From Rhodobacteraceae bacterium UBA1943 (GTDB lineage Bacteria > Pseudomonadota > Alphaproteobacteria > Rhodobacterales > Rhodobacteraceae), in assembly GCA_002336845.1 (NCBI GenBank), contig DDEX01000080.1, positions 531 to 16,528 of the forward strand: a DNA stretch of 15,998 nt, given 5' to 3'. Below the pieces are notes generated by a model, which saw only the letters and a program-made list of their open reading frames with translations, did no database searches and had not been told where the DNA came from. This document shows, piece after piece, positions 1 to 8,725 of the stretch; the stretch's first letter is position 1, and each line of letters begins with the position of its first letter. A program made the translations under genes and the position numbers.

Positions 1-1412
1 TGGAAAACGTGCTGGATGACTATGGGGTGAAGGGCGAGATCGTCTCGGTTCGCCCCGGCCCGGTTGTCACTATGTATGAGCTGGAACCGGCGCCGGGCCT
101 GAAGGCCAGCCGCGTGATCGGCCTGGCCGATGACATTGCGCGCAGCATGTCGGCGCTGTCAGCCCGTGTGTCCACAGTGCCGGGCCGGTCGGTCATCGGC
201 ATTGAACTCCCGAACGCGCACCGCGAAAAGGTCGTGCTGCGGGAAATCCTGTCCGCCCGCGATTTCGGCGATTCAAACCTGCGCCTGCCGCTGGCCTTGG
301 GCAAGGACATCGGCGGCGACCCGATCGTGGCGAACCTTGCCAAGATGCCCCACCTTCTGATCGCGGGCACCACGGGTTCGGGCAAGTCGGTGGCGATCAA
401 CACCATGATCCTGTCGCTGCTCTACAAGCTGACGCCCGAGGAATGCCGGTTGATCATGATCGACCCCAAGATGCTGGAACTTTCCGTCTATGACGGCATT
501 CCGCATCTGCTCTCGCCCGTCGTCACCGACCCGAAAAAGGCGGTCGTCGCCCTGAAATGGGTCGTGGGCGAGATGGAAGAGCGTTATCGCAAGATGTCCA
601 AGATGGGCGTGCGCAACATCGAAGGCTATAACGGCCGGGTGCGTGAGGCGCTGTCCAAGGGCGAGATGTTCAAGCGCACCATCCAGACCGGGTTCGATGA
701 AGACACCGGCGAGCCGGTCTTCGAAACCGACGAATTCGCCCCGGTCGCCCTGCCCTATATCGTGGTCATCGTTGACGAGATGGCCGACCTGATGATGGTG
801 GCGGGCAAAGAGATCGAAGCCTGCATCCAGCGTCTGGCCCAGATGGCACGCGCCTCTGGCATCCACCTGATCATGGCGACCCAGCGTCCTTCGGTTGACG
901 TGATCACCGGCACGATCAAAGCCAACTTCCCCACCCGGATTTCCTTCCAGGTGACATCAAAGATCGACAGCCGCACCATCCTTGGCGAACAGGGGGCCGA
1001 GCAGCTTTTGGGCATGGGCGACATGCTGTACATGGCCGGTGGTGGGCGGATTTCCCGTATCCACGGGCCGTTCGTGTCGGATGAAGAAGTTGAGGAAATC
1101 GTCAACCACCTGAAATCCTTCGGCCCGCCCAGCTATATGTCGGGCGTGGTTGAAGGACCGGACGAGGATTCCGCTTCGGATATCGATGCGGTTCTGGGCC
1201 TTGGCGGTGGCGAAGGTGGTGAGGATGCGCTTTACGATCAAGCCGTGGCGATTGTCGCCAAGGATCGCAAATGCTCGACCTCCTACATCCAGCGCAAACT
1301 GGGCATCGGTTATAACAAGGCCGCGCGTCTGGTTGAACAGATGGAGGAACAGGGCGTCGTGACCACGGCAAACCATGTGGGCAAGCGCGAAATCCTGATC
1401 CCCGAGGCGTAA
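1..1412 (+). CDS. ftsK: DNA translocase FtsK, C-terminal motor and gamma domain (5' truncated)
   Basis: FtsK is the hexameric, membrane-anchored ATPase that pumps chromosome termini through the division septum and activates XerCD at dif. Only the C-terminal part lies in the window; the frame is already open at base 3, so the GTG at base 9 is internal and not the start. The Walker A motif GTTGSGKS is at 366-389 and the Walker B stretch VVIVDEMADLMM at about 762-797, with the ATQRPSVDVITG segment typical of FtsK/SpoIIIE behind it. An acidic, Gly-rich linker (about 1160-1220) leads into the winged-helix gamma domain (about 1230-1409; YIQRKLGIGYNKAARLVEQM), which reads KOPS sites. The N-terminal membrane segments lie upstream, outside the window. 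The stop is TAA at 1410. The LysR gene follows after 24 bp on the same strand. The family call is very secure. Confidence 0.96.
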   Translation, partial: ENVLDDYGVKGEIVSVRPGPVVTMYELEPAPGLKASRVIGLADDIARSMSALSARVSTVPGRSVIGIELPNAHREKVVLREILSARDFGDSNLRLPLALGKDIGGDPIVANLAKMPHLLIAGTTGSGKSVAINTMILSLLYKLTPEECRLIMIDPKMLELSVYDGIPHLLSPVVTDPKKAVVALKWVVGEMEERYRKMSKMGVRNIEGYNGRVREALSKGEMFKRTIQTGFDEDTGEPVFETDEFAPVALPYIVVIVDEMADLMMVAGKEIEACIQRLAQMARASGIHLIMATQRPSVDVITGTIKANFPTRISFQVTSKIDSRTILGEQGAEQLLGMGDMLYMAGGGRISRIHGPFVSDEEVEEIVNHLKSFGPPSYMSGVVEGPDEDSASDIDAVLGLGGGEGGEDALYDQAVAIVAKDRKCSTSYIQRKLGIGYNKAARLVEQMEEQGVVTTANHVGKREILIPEA

Positions 1413-1436
1413 CGCCACGGGCAGACCGGAGGCCAA

Positions 1437-2324
1437 ATGGACGTTCGCTGGCTACAGGATTTTCTGGCCCTCGCCGAGCTGCGGAATTTCACCCGCGCGG
1501 CCGAGTACCAGAACCTGTCGCAAGCGGCCTTCTCGCGCCGCATCCAGTCGCTGGAACATTGGGTCGGCACCGCACTGGTCGTGAAGGGCTCTCAGCCCGT
1601 GCGGCTGACCGAGGCGGGCGAGCAATTCCGCGAAGGCGCGCAGGTTTCGGTTGAACGGCTGATCGAGGCGCGGGCAGCCATCCGCGGCAACCAGTTCGAA
1701 GTGATGAGCCAGGTGCGCCTTGCCATGCCAACCGTGCTGGCACGCAGCGATTTTCGCCGCCTTCTGGGCGTGATTGGGATGGGGCGGAACACCTCGTTCT
1801 CGGTGATCGTTGGCACGACGGCCGAGGTGACGGCCCGCTATCTGGCAGGCGATGCCGACCTGCTGTTGGCCCATGACTCCCCCATCGTCCCCGCACATGA
1901 AAGCCTGTCGGCGCAAGAAAAGCTGGTTCTGCGGCAGGATCGGTTCCTGCCCTATGCCAGCGTCACGGCAGGCGATTTTGCCTTTCCCGGCGCGGCGAAG
2001 GCACCGTTTCCCCTGATCGCCTATGCCCAGCGAGCCTATTTCGCGCAATTGGTGGAACATATCCTGGCCCGTGCCGAAACACCCCCTGCCTATCGCGTGG
2101 CCGTGCAATGCGACATGACCGATGTGCTGAAAGAGGTGATCGTGGCGGGCTATGGCGTGGGTTGGCTGCCCGAAAGCGCGGTGGATGCCGCGCGTGACCA
2201 GATCACCCCGGTCGGCGGGCCGGAATGGGAACTGCCGCTGGACATCTGCGCCTTCCGCCCCCGTCGTATCGCAAGCCCCCTGATGCAGAAGATCTGGTCG
2301 GCGCTGGCCGCCGGCGGGCACTAG
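1437..2324 (+). CDS. LysR-family transcriptional regulator
   Basis: A 295-aa LysR-type regulator, a normal family length. The N-terminal winged helix-turn-helix is at about residues 5-62, with the recognition region around NFTRAAEYQNLSQAAFSRRI. The rest (about 90-290) fits the periplasmic-binding-protein-like effector domain. The N-terminus (WLQDFLALAELRNFTRAAE) reminds me of the HypT/YjiE branch, but I cannot assign a ligand. The ATG at 1437 is fixed by a strong Shine-Dalgarno GGAGG at 1428-1432. The gene lies 24 bp after ftsK, so read-through from ftsK is possible, and 185 bp before aspA on the same strand. LysR regulators usually control a neighbour, and a T-N11-A palindrome sits in the aspA leader, so control of aspA is a reasonable inference. 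Autoregulation of the usual divergent kind is not possible in this same-strand layout. Confidence 0.93.
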   Translation: MDVRWLQDFLALAELRNFTRAAEYQNLSQAAFSRRIQSLEHWVGTALVVKGSQPVRLTEAGEQFREGAQVSVERLIEARAAIRGNQFEVMSQVRLAMPTVLARSDFRRLLGVIGMGRNTSFSVIVGTTAEVTARYLAGDADLLLAHDSPIVPAHESLSAQEKLVLRQDRFLPYASVTAGDFAFPGAAKAPFPLIAYAQRAYFAQLVEHILARAETPPAYRVAVQCDMTDVLKEVIVAGYGVGWLPESAVDAARDQITPVGGPEWELPLDICAFRPRRIASPLMQKIWSALAAGGH

Positions 2325-2355
2325 GCCACCCTAACCACCGCCGCAAGACGCCTGC

Positions 2356-2380
2356 CCCCTCCCCCGCCGCGGGGGAGAGG
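2356..2380. terminator. GC-rich hairpin after the LysR gene
   Basis: CTCCCCCG (2359-2366) and CGGGGGAG (2370-2377) form a perfect 8-bp stem around a 3-nt loop, and two further pairs form beyond one mismatch. It lies 31 bp after the LysR stop. No T-run follows on either strand, so it is not a textbook intrinsic terminator. It could instead be a copy of a dispersed palindromic repeat, which GC-rich alphaproteobacteria often carry. Confidence 0.4.
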
Positions 2381-2432
2381 TGTGTTCGTCAATCAGCAGA
2401 AGCCGACGATAGCGCCAACACCCGCATAGGCG

Positions 2433-2447
2433 ATGCAGTCTTTGCAT
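2433..2447. promoter_or_regulatory. Candidate LysR binding site (T-N11-A palindrome) before aspA
   Basis: ATGCA-GTCTT-TGCAT is a perfect 5-bp inverted repeat with a 5-nt spacer, and it contains a T-N11-A core (T2434, A2446), the form typical of LysR-type binding sites. It lies 62 bp upstream of the aspA ATG and just after a LysR gene. The motif is short and could occur by chance. Confidence 0.4.
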
Positions 2448-2509
2448 TGGACCCGATGGGCGAACCGGCGCATCCCTTCACCAAACGCAGCCCGAACAGG
2501 ACAAAGACC

Positions 2510-3883
2510 ATGATGCACGACATGCGCCACGAAACCGACAGCCTTGGCGCGATGGACCTTCCCCGCACCTGCCTGTGGGGTATTCACACCCAGCGCGCGA
2601 TTGACAACTTTCCGATCTCGGGCCTGACGCTCTCGCATTTCCCGGAATTCATCCGCTCGCTGGCCTGGGTGAAAAAGGCCTGCGCGCGGGCGAACCTGTC
2701 GTTGGGCGTGCTGTCTGCCGAAAAGGCCCGGGTGATCGAGGAGGTTTGCGATGAAATCATCGCCGGTCGCTGGCACGATGCCTTCCGGGTGGACATGATT
2801 CAGGGTGGCGCCGGCACCTCGACCAACATGAATGCCAATGAGGTCATCGCCAACCTTGGCCTGCTGAAGATGGGCTACAAGCCCGGCGATTATGCCCATC
2901 TGCACCCCAATGACGATGTGAACCGCTCGCAATCCACCAACGACGTGTACCCCACGGCGCTGCGCCTTGCGATGGTGTCGCAATGCGATGCCTTCAGCGC
3001 CGCCCAGCGCCGCCTGATCGCGCGGTTCAAGGAACGGGCCGAGGCGTTTGCCCATATCCGCAAGATCGGCCGCACCCAGTTGCAGGATGCCGTGCCGATG
3101 ACATTGGGCCAGGAATTCGCCGGTTACGCCACCACCATCGCCGAGGATGTGGAAATCATCGGCCGCCTGTCGAACCTGCTGCTGGAGGTCAACCTGGGCG
3201 GCACCGCCATCGGCACGCGGGTCAACACGCCTTCGGGTTATGCCGAGGTTGCCGTGGCCGAACTGGCGCAGGTTTCGGGCCTGCACGCGAAACTGGCGAC
3301 CGACCTGATCGAAGCCTCATCCGATACCGGCGCCTATGTCACCTTCTCGGGCGTGCTGAAGCGCATCGCGGTGAAACTGTCGAAGATCTGCAACGACCTG
3401 CGGCTTTTGTCCTCTGGCCCGCGCTCGGGCTTCAACGAAATCCGCCTGCCTGCGGTGCAGGCCGGATCGTCGATCATGCCGGGCAAGATCAACCCGGTGA
3501 TCCCCGAAGTGGTCAACCAGGTGGCGTTTCAGGTGATCGGTAATGACCTGACCGTGACGATGGCAGCCGAGGGCGGGCAGTTGCAGCTCAATGCGTTCGA
3601 GCCGGTGATCGTTCTGAACGTGCTGCAATCCATGCGCATCCTGATGCAGGCGATGGACACTCTGGCCGAACGCTGCGTGAAAGACATCGAGGCGAACGTG
3701 GCGCAATGCGAGGGGATGCTGGAAAACAGCCTGGTTCTGGCAACCATGCTGGTGCCGCACATCGGCTATGAAAAGGCGGCCAAGGTGGCAAAAACCGCTT
3801 TGGCCGAAAACGCCTCGGTCGCGGAGACCGCCGTCAAGCTGGGTTACGCCACGACCGAAAACATCGAGGCGCTGCTGCGTTAA
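2510..3883 (+). CDS. aspA: Aspartate ammonia-lyase (aspartase)
   Basis: Aspartase reversibly deaminates L-aspartate to fumarate and ammonia in the cytoplasm, linking nitrogen release to the TCA cycle. The ATG at 2510 gives 457 aa, close to the 460-480 usual for the family. It has AGGA at 2498-2501 as ribosome binding site; the open frame runs further upstream but overlaps the LysR gene. Visible motifs are GTSTNMNANEVIANL, the HPNDDVNRSQSTND segment from about residue 132, and the fumarate-lyase signature GSSIMPGKIN (319-328), where S320 is the expected catalytic serine on the mobile loop. The context LPAVQAGSS and VVNQVAFQVIGND points to aspartase rather than class II fumarase, although the two share a fold and fumarase cannot be fully excluded. 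The stop is shared with the convergent NDUFS4-like gene. The upstream LysR regulator may control it. Confidence 0.9.
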   Translation: MMHDMRHETDSLGAMDLPRTCLWGIHTQRAIDNFPISGLTLSHFPEFIRSLAWVKKACARANLSLGVLSAEKARVIEEVCDEIIAGRWHDAFRVDMIQGGAGTSTNMNANEVIANLGLLKMGYKPGDYAHLHPNDDVNRSQSTNDVYPTALRLAMVSQCDAFSAAQRRLIARFKERAEAFAHIRKIGRTQLQDAVPMTLGQEFAGYATTIAEDVEIIGRLSNLLLEVNLGGTAIGTRVNTPSGYAEVAVAELAQVSGLHAKLATDLIEASSDTGAYVTFSGVLKRIAVKLSKICNDLRLLSSGPRSGFNEIRLPAVQAGSSIMPGKINPVIPEVVNQVAFQVIGNDLTVTMAAEGGQLQLNAFEPVIVLNVLQSMRILMQAMDTLAERCVKDIEANVAQCEGMLENSLVLATMLVPHIGYEKAAKVAKTALAENASVAETAVKLGYATTENIEALLR

Positions 3884-4191
3884 TGGGTCCAGGCGCCCTT
3901 GCGGTCGGTGGCGAAGTTTTCGCCATAACCGCGGGGGCGCACATTCGCCTTGCGGGTCTGGGGTTCGGCCACATCGGCCTCAATCCCCTTGGCGGCGGCA
4001 TAGGCCAGCGCCTCTTCCTTGGTATCAAACCGCAGCCGCACCTGGGCTTGGGTATCAGCCGAGCCCGTCCAACCCATCAGCGGATCAACCTCACGCGCCG
4101 AGGATTGGCCATATTCCAGAACCCAGTTCTTCGTCTTGCCGGTGCCTGATTGCATGGCGTTGCGGGCGGGCTGATAGATACGGGCGCGCAT
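3880..4191 (-). CDS. NDUFS4-like (18 kDa) complex I accessory subunit
   Basis: A 103-aa protein of the ETC complex I subunit conserved-region family, homologous to mitochondrial NDUFS4. In alphaproteobacteria this is a supernumerary subunit on the peripheral arm of NADH:quinone oxidoreductase. Visible family features are the N-terminal MRARIYQPARNAMQSG, the KNWVLEY strand, the PLMGWTGSADTQAQVRLRF core and the C-terminal basic GYGENFATDRKGAWTH. The frame is open further upstream, but the ATG at 4191 has GGAGA placed 5 nt before it and fits the family N-terminus. It stands alone, with no nuo genes in the window, as is usual for this subunit. Its TAA overlaps that of aspA by four bases (TTAA, 3880-3883). 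Confidence 0.9.
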   Translation of the reverse strand: MRARIYQPARNAMQSGTGKTKNWVLEYGQSSAREVDPLMGWTGSADTQAQVRLRFDTKEEALAYAAAKGIEADVAEPQTRKANVRPRGYGENFATDRKGAWTH

Positions 4192-4236
4192 GGATGTCTC
4201 CGTCACATTCTGCCCGCATATTCCGAAATCCGCAGC

Positions 4237-4351
4237 ACTTGGCAAGCCTTGCTTTGCCCTTAGAGGGAAAGGTGCTGTCGGTTGGCCGCGGGAGTGTGGG
4301 TGGGGTGTGTGCTGCAACCAACCGACAGCTTCAGTGTGCTGCTTGCCAAGT
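4237..4351. repeat. Nested inverted repeat, possible small palindromic (MITE/REP-like) element
   Basis: Two perfect inverted repeats are nested. The outer arms ACTTGGCAAGC (4237-4247) and GCTTGCCAAGT (4341-4351) are 11 bp. The inner arms GCTGTCGGTTGG (4274-4285) and CCAACCGACAGC (4318-4329) are 12 bp around a G/T-rich 32-nt loop. A further small stem CCCT-TAG-AGGG (4257-4267) lies in the left gap. Together they could form a branched structure of 115 nt. It may be a dispersed repeat element, a cruciform or a structured leader RNA. I see no transposase and no obvious target-site duplication. Confidence 0.6.
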
Positions 4352-4497
4352 CAGATTGACGCATCGAAGCCCGTCGTGCAACCCAAAGCTGAAATCTGTA
4401 GGCGAATTTTCGCTAAAATTGAGAAGACGATATTAGCCATTCGGTAATCATCGTTAATGAAGCCTTCTGCGGGATCAGCGACCGCCCCCTTTAACGG

Positions 4498-4512
4498 GAA
4501 CAAAAACGGAAT
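4498..4512. promoter_or_regulatory. Candidate LexA (SOS) box before uvrB
   Basis: GAAC (4498-4501), seven bases, then GAAT (4509-4512). The alphaproteobacterial LexA box is GAAC-N7-GAAC (equivalently GTTC-N7-GTTC), so this has one mismatch, in the last base. It lies 24 bp before the uvrB ATG, where a repressor could block initiation, and uvrB is a frequent SOS gene. Confidence 0.4.
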
Positions 4513-4536
4513 AAATTGGGGGCGAAGGGAATCATC

Positions 4537-6717
<2,181 letters not shown>

Positions 6718-6724
6718 TGCACCC

Positions 6725-7342
6725 CTACGCCTGCTGTCGCGGCCTTGCCCTTTCGTCCAGCCAGACATGCCCCGGCCGCGCCCCGCCGCGGATCAGAAAA
6801 CCCGGTTCATGCACCTCGGGGAACTGTTGGGCCCAATCGCGGAACCGGTCGTTGGTCACGACACGCGCATGAAGCTTGCGGGCGATGGTCAGCAGGTATT
6901 CATCAGCGGGCGTGCCCTTCGGCACTACCAGCACCTGCGCCTCGGGCAGACCCAGATCTCTCGCCAGAATGTCGTCGTCGAGATATCGCGCTTCCAGCTT
7001 GTAACCGGCATTGGCATCAAAAATCACACCGGGATTAAAGCCGCGCTGCCGCAACTCCTCCAGCACCCAGCGCAAGGTTTGCAGAGAGGGTTTGTTTTCG
7101 TTCCAATGCATCACATTCGACCCATCGACCAGCACCGTATTGTCAACAGGGTTTCGCAGCCGGTCCCAACGCCGTGCATCATTTGGTTCTGCCGGGTCAA
7201 GAAAATAGCTGCGAAAAATCAGGATGATGGCGGCGGCAAGACCGGGACCAGCCAGCATGATCCAATCGCGCAGGTCCGCGCGGATCAGCGCCAAAAGCAG
7301 CAGCGCCGCGAAAATCGCCGCAAGAGACGACAATACCCGCAT
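6725..7342 (-). CDS. Membrane-anchored NYN/Zc3h12a-like RNase domain protein
   Basis: A 205-aa protein with two hydrophobic segments (about 3-20 and 28-45) followed by a cytoplasmic PIN-like NYN domain (about 68-190) resembling the Zc3h12a (regnase) RNase family. The four acidic positions expected of the PIN-like metal site are present: D73 (VLVDGSNVMHW), D109 (GVIFDAN), D147 (GTPADEYLL) and D165 (VVTNDRFRDW). A membrane-bound, metal-dependent ribonuclease is the inferred role; the RNA target is unknown. The ATG at 7342 has no good Shine-Dalgarno, and the next in-frame start is only a TTG at codon 4. It is the last of three minus-strand genes (ABM protein, GlsB-type protein, this gene) with 57- and 80-bp gaps, so co-transcription is possible. 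It converges with uvrB. Confidence 0.8.
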   Translation of the reverse strand: MRVLSSLAAIFAALLLLALIRADLRDWIMLAGPGLAAAIILIFRSYFLDPAEPNDARRWDRLRNPVDNTVLVDGSNVMHWNENKPSLQTLRWVLEELRQRGFNPGVIFDANAGYKLEARYLDDDILARDLGLPEAQVLVVPKGTPADEYLLTIARKLHARVVTNDRFRDWAQQFPEVHEPGFLIRGGARPGHVWLDERARPRQQA

Positions 7343-7385
7343 CAGGAGGAGTTCAACCTTTCAGTAGCTACGCGGGCAGGCGTGA

Positions 7386-7401
7386 CGGGCCAGCAGGCCC
7401 G
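7386..7401. terminator. Small hairpin between the GlsB-type and NYN genes
   Basis: CGGGCC (7386-7391) and GGCCCG (7396-7401) form a perfect 6-bp stem around AGCA, 22 bp after the GlsB-type stop on the minus strand. There is no T-run, so it may attenuate or protect the transcript rather than end it. Confidence 0.3.
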
Positions 7402-7422
7402 CCACCTTATGCGTTGCGGTGG

Positions 7423-7677
7423 TCAGGCCCGTTTGATGACTTTCAGCAGCACCAGCAGAATCACCGCGCCAATCGTTGCATGCAGGATCGAGGCGAGGAT
7501 GCCGCCGCCAAACCCCAGCCCGATGCGGGGCAGCAAAAACGAGGCGACGAAGGCCCCCACGATACCCACAACGATATTTCCGATCAGGCCAAAGCCGAAG
7601 CCTGACACGATCTGCCCGGCCAACCAACCGGCCACGGCCCCGATGATCAGAAGAATGACGATACTTTCGATACCCAT
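7423..7677 (-). CDS. GlsB/YeaQ/YmgE-family small membrane protein
   Basis: An 84-aa, Gly-rich integral membrane protein of the family named transglycosylase-associated or GlsB/YeaQ/YmgE stress-response proteins (Pfam Transgly_assoc). Three hydrophobic segments are visible at about 5-23, 30-50 and 56-80. The typical features are present: AGWLAGQIVSGFGFGLIGNI, then VVGIVGAF, and a G-rich turn GLGFGGGI before the last helix. The start is well supported by GGAGAAGG just before the ATG at 7677. The molecular function is not established; members are often induced by general stress. It lies between an ABM-fold protein and a membrane-anchored RNase on the same strand. Confidence 0.9.
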   Translation of the reverse strand: MGIESIVILLIIGAVAGWLAGQIVSGFGFGLIGNIVVGIVGAFVASFLLPRIGLGFGGGILASILHATIGAVILLVLLKVIKRA

Positions 7678-7698
7678 CTTGCCTTCTCCTCAGGTTAT

Positions 7699-7721
7699 GG
7701 GGCGGGTCAGCGCCCTGCCCC
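7699..7721. terminator. Hairpin between the ABM and GlsB-type genes
   Basis: GGGGC-GGG (7699-7706) pairs with CCC-T-GCCCC (7713-7721), an 8-bp stem with one bulged base and a 6-nt loop. It lies in the 57-bp gap after the ABM stop. No T-run follows on the minus strand, so it is a weak terminator or attenuator candidate. Confidence 0.3.
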
Positions 7722-7734
7722 GGTTTGGCGGCCG

Positions 7735-8052
7735 TCAGAAACTGGCGACCACTTCGTACATCACCGGCTCGAATCCTTTGCAAAGCGCGGCGATTTCCTT
7801 GTTGCGCGTCCGCATTTCGGGCGTCCGCAGCATGGCCTGATAATCCTCGCGGCGGCGCCACTGCGAATAGTTGCAGATGCGTGTCATCGCATCGTTCATA
7901 TGCAGTCCCGCCGCCAGAAAACCGGGTTGGATGCGGATGAACTGGTCATAGGCTGCTTGCAGCTTTTCCATCAGCTCATGGGCCGTGGCAGGTGTCATCT
8001 CGAAGGTGGTGATGATGGTCTGCCCTGTGAAATCGGCGGCGATTTTCGGCAT
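7735..8052 (-). CDS. ABM-fold (antibiotic biosynthesis monooxygenase-like) small protein
   Basis: A 105-aa protein that reads as a dimeric alpha/beta ferredoxin-like ABM domain: an N-terminal strand (GQTIITTFEMT), a helix (ATAHELMEKLQAAYDQF), strands with QPGFLAAGLHMN and TRICNYSQW, then the helix EDYQAMLRTPEM. This pattern is usual for small ABM or heme-degrading-like proteins, whose substrates vary widely. I do not see the residues that would assign it to IsdG-type heme oxygenases. The frame is open further upstream, but the ATG at 8052 has the strong ribosome binding site GGGAGGAG before it and yields the family length. It is probably the first gene of the minus-strand group. Its promoter lies in the divergent region with two palindromes. 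Confidence 0.8.
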   Translation of the reverse strand: MPKIAADFTGQTIITTFEMTPATAHELMEKLQAAYDQFIRIQPGFLAAGLHMNDAMTRICNYSQWRRREDYQAMLRTPEMRTRNKEIAALCKGFEPVMYEVVASF

Positions 8053-8077
8053 GTCGGCTCCTCCCGTCCCCCAAGAC

Positions 8078-8128
8078 TGACATATAGCGCGATGAATTTC
8101 ATCAAAATTCCGGGGCTGGCCTATGTCA
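8078..8128. promoter_or_regulatory. Divergent promoter region with two inverted repeats
   Basis: Between the ABM gene (minus) and the 63-aa membrane protein gene (plus) lie GATGAA-T-TTCATC (8091-8103), a perfect 6-bp palindrome, and the wider pair TGACATA (8078-8084)/TATGTCA (8122-8128), a perfect 7-bp inverted repeat. TATATG on the minus strand (8085-8080) could be a -10 box. They look like operator sites, but no regulator gene is adjacent. Confidence 0.35.
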
Positions 8129-8151
8129 CGGACTGCCGCTAACATGCGCTG

Positions 8152-8343
8152 ATGCGCAAATTGCTTGACCGAGATGATCCGATTTTCCAACGCCACCGCT
8201 GGCTGCGTTGGGTGACCGCGGGCCTGCCCCTTGCCTGGGGCGCGGTAGAATTCATCTGGATTCAAGACCCCTTCTGGGCAATGCTGTTCCTGGCCGCCGG
8301 GGCCTATGCGGCGTGGGAACTATTTCTGCGCGCAACGGATTGA
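8152..8343 (+). CDS. Small two-helix membrane protein, function unknown
   Basis: A 63-aa protein with a charged N-terminus (MRKLLDRDDPIFQRHRWLRW) and two hydrophobic, Trp-rich segments at about 19-37 and 42-60. I do not recognise a named family. The sequence reads as a real membrane protein, not a chance frame: charges are confined to the N-terminus and the helix ends. The Shine-Dalgarno is weak. Its last 24 bases overlap the end of the convergent lipoprotein gene. It may be transcribed divergently from the ABM gene. Confidence 0.62.
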   Translation: MRKLLDRDDPIFQRHRWLRWVTAGLPLAWGAVEFIWIQDPFWAMLFLAAGAYAAWELFLRATD

Positions 8344-8616
8344 TCCGCGCATTTCGCCGGAATCTCCCGTCAGCGTTCGCTCGTTCAGCTTGCACCCTGT
8401 CACCTCGGGGATCAATGCGATCATGGTAGCGCGTATGCCCTCATGCTCGCCCCGCCGGGCATAGCCGTGGCGTACAACCTCGACCCGCCGATCCGTGAAC
8501 CAAACCGAATAGGCCCGGCCATCGCGCGTCACCTCAGCTTTCCGCGCCCCAAAAAACTCTGGCGCGGGCGAGGCGGTACAGGCGGCAAGAACCAGCAGGG
8601 GCAAAAGGCGGATCAT
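8320..8616 (-). CDS. Small putative lipoprotein
   Basis: A 98-aa protein starting MIRLLPLLVLAAC, a short signal with a lipobox (LAAC) placing the lipidated cysteine at residue 13. The mature part is small and hydrophilic (FGARKAEVTRDGRAYSVWFTDRRVEVVRHG), with a second conserved-looking Cys pair at TGCKLNE and IRCAQK. I do not recognise a named family. The frame can start at a GTG at 8622, but the ATG at 8616 places the signal better. Its 3' end overlaps the convergent 63-aa membrane protein gene by 24 bases. Confidence 0.7.
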   Translation of the reverse strand: MIRLLPLLVLAACTASPAPEFFGARKAEVTRDGRAYSVWFTDRRVEVVRHGYARRGEHEGIRATMIALIPEVTGCKLNERTLTGDSGEMRGSIRCAQK

Positions 8617-8725
8617 GACCACAGATTGACCTGCCGTGGTTAAGGAAGGGTAAACGCGTCCGGAACCAGCTTGCCAAATCGCCCGGCCCCGGTGTCACAT
8701 GCCCCGAACGAAAGGCAGGCAGGCA

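Larger units (their letters stand above)
4192..4536. other. 345-bp spacer between the NDUFS4-like gene and uvrB
   Basis: No convincing gene is seen on either strand. From left to right it holds the leader of the NDUFS4-like gene, a nested inverted repeat (4237-4351), and an AT-richer stretch (about 4381-4460) with the palindrome AATTTT-CGCT-AAAATT (4405-4420). A LexA-box-like site lies at 4498-4512, followed by the uvrB ribosome binding site GAAGGGA (4524-4530). Promoters for both flanking genes must be here, but I cannot fix -35/-10 boxes with confidence. Confidence 0.6.

Noticed and set aside
2225..2509. In-frame upstream extension of aspA into the LysR gene
   Set aside because: The extension does not resemble aspartase, overlaps LysR coding sequence, and the ATG at 2510 has a ribosome binding site.
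4356..4384. TTGACG as a -35 box for uvrB
   Set aside because: No acceptable -10 hexamer is found at 16-18 bp spacing.
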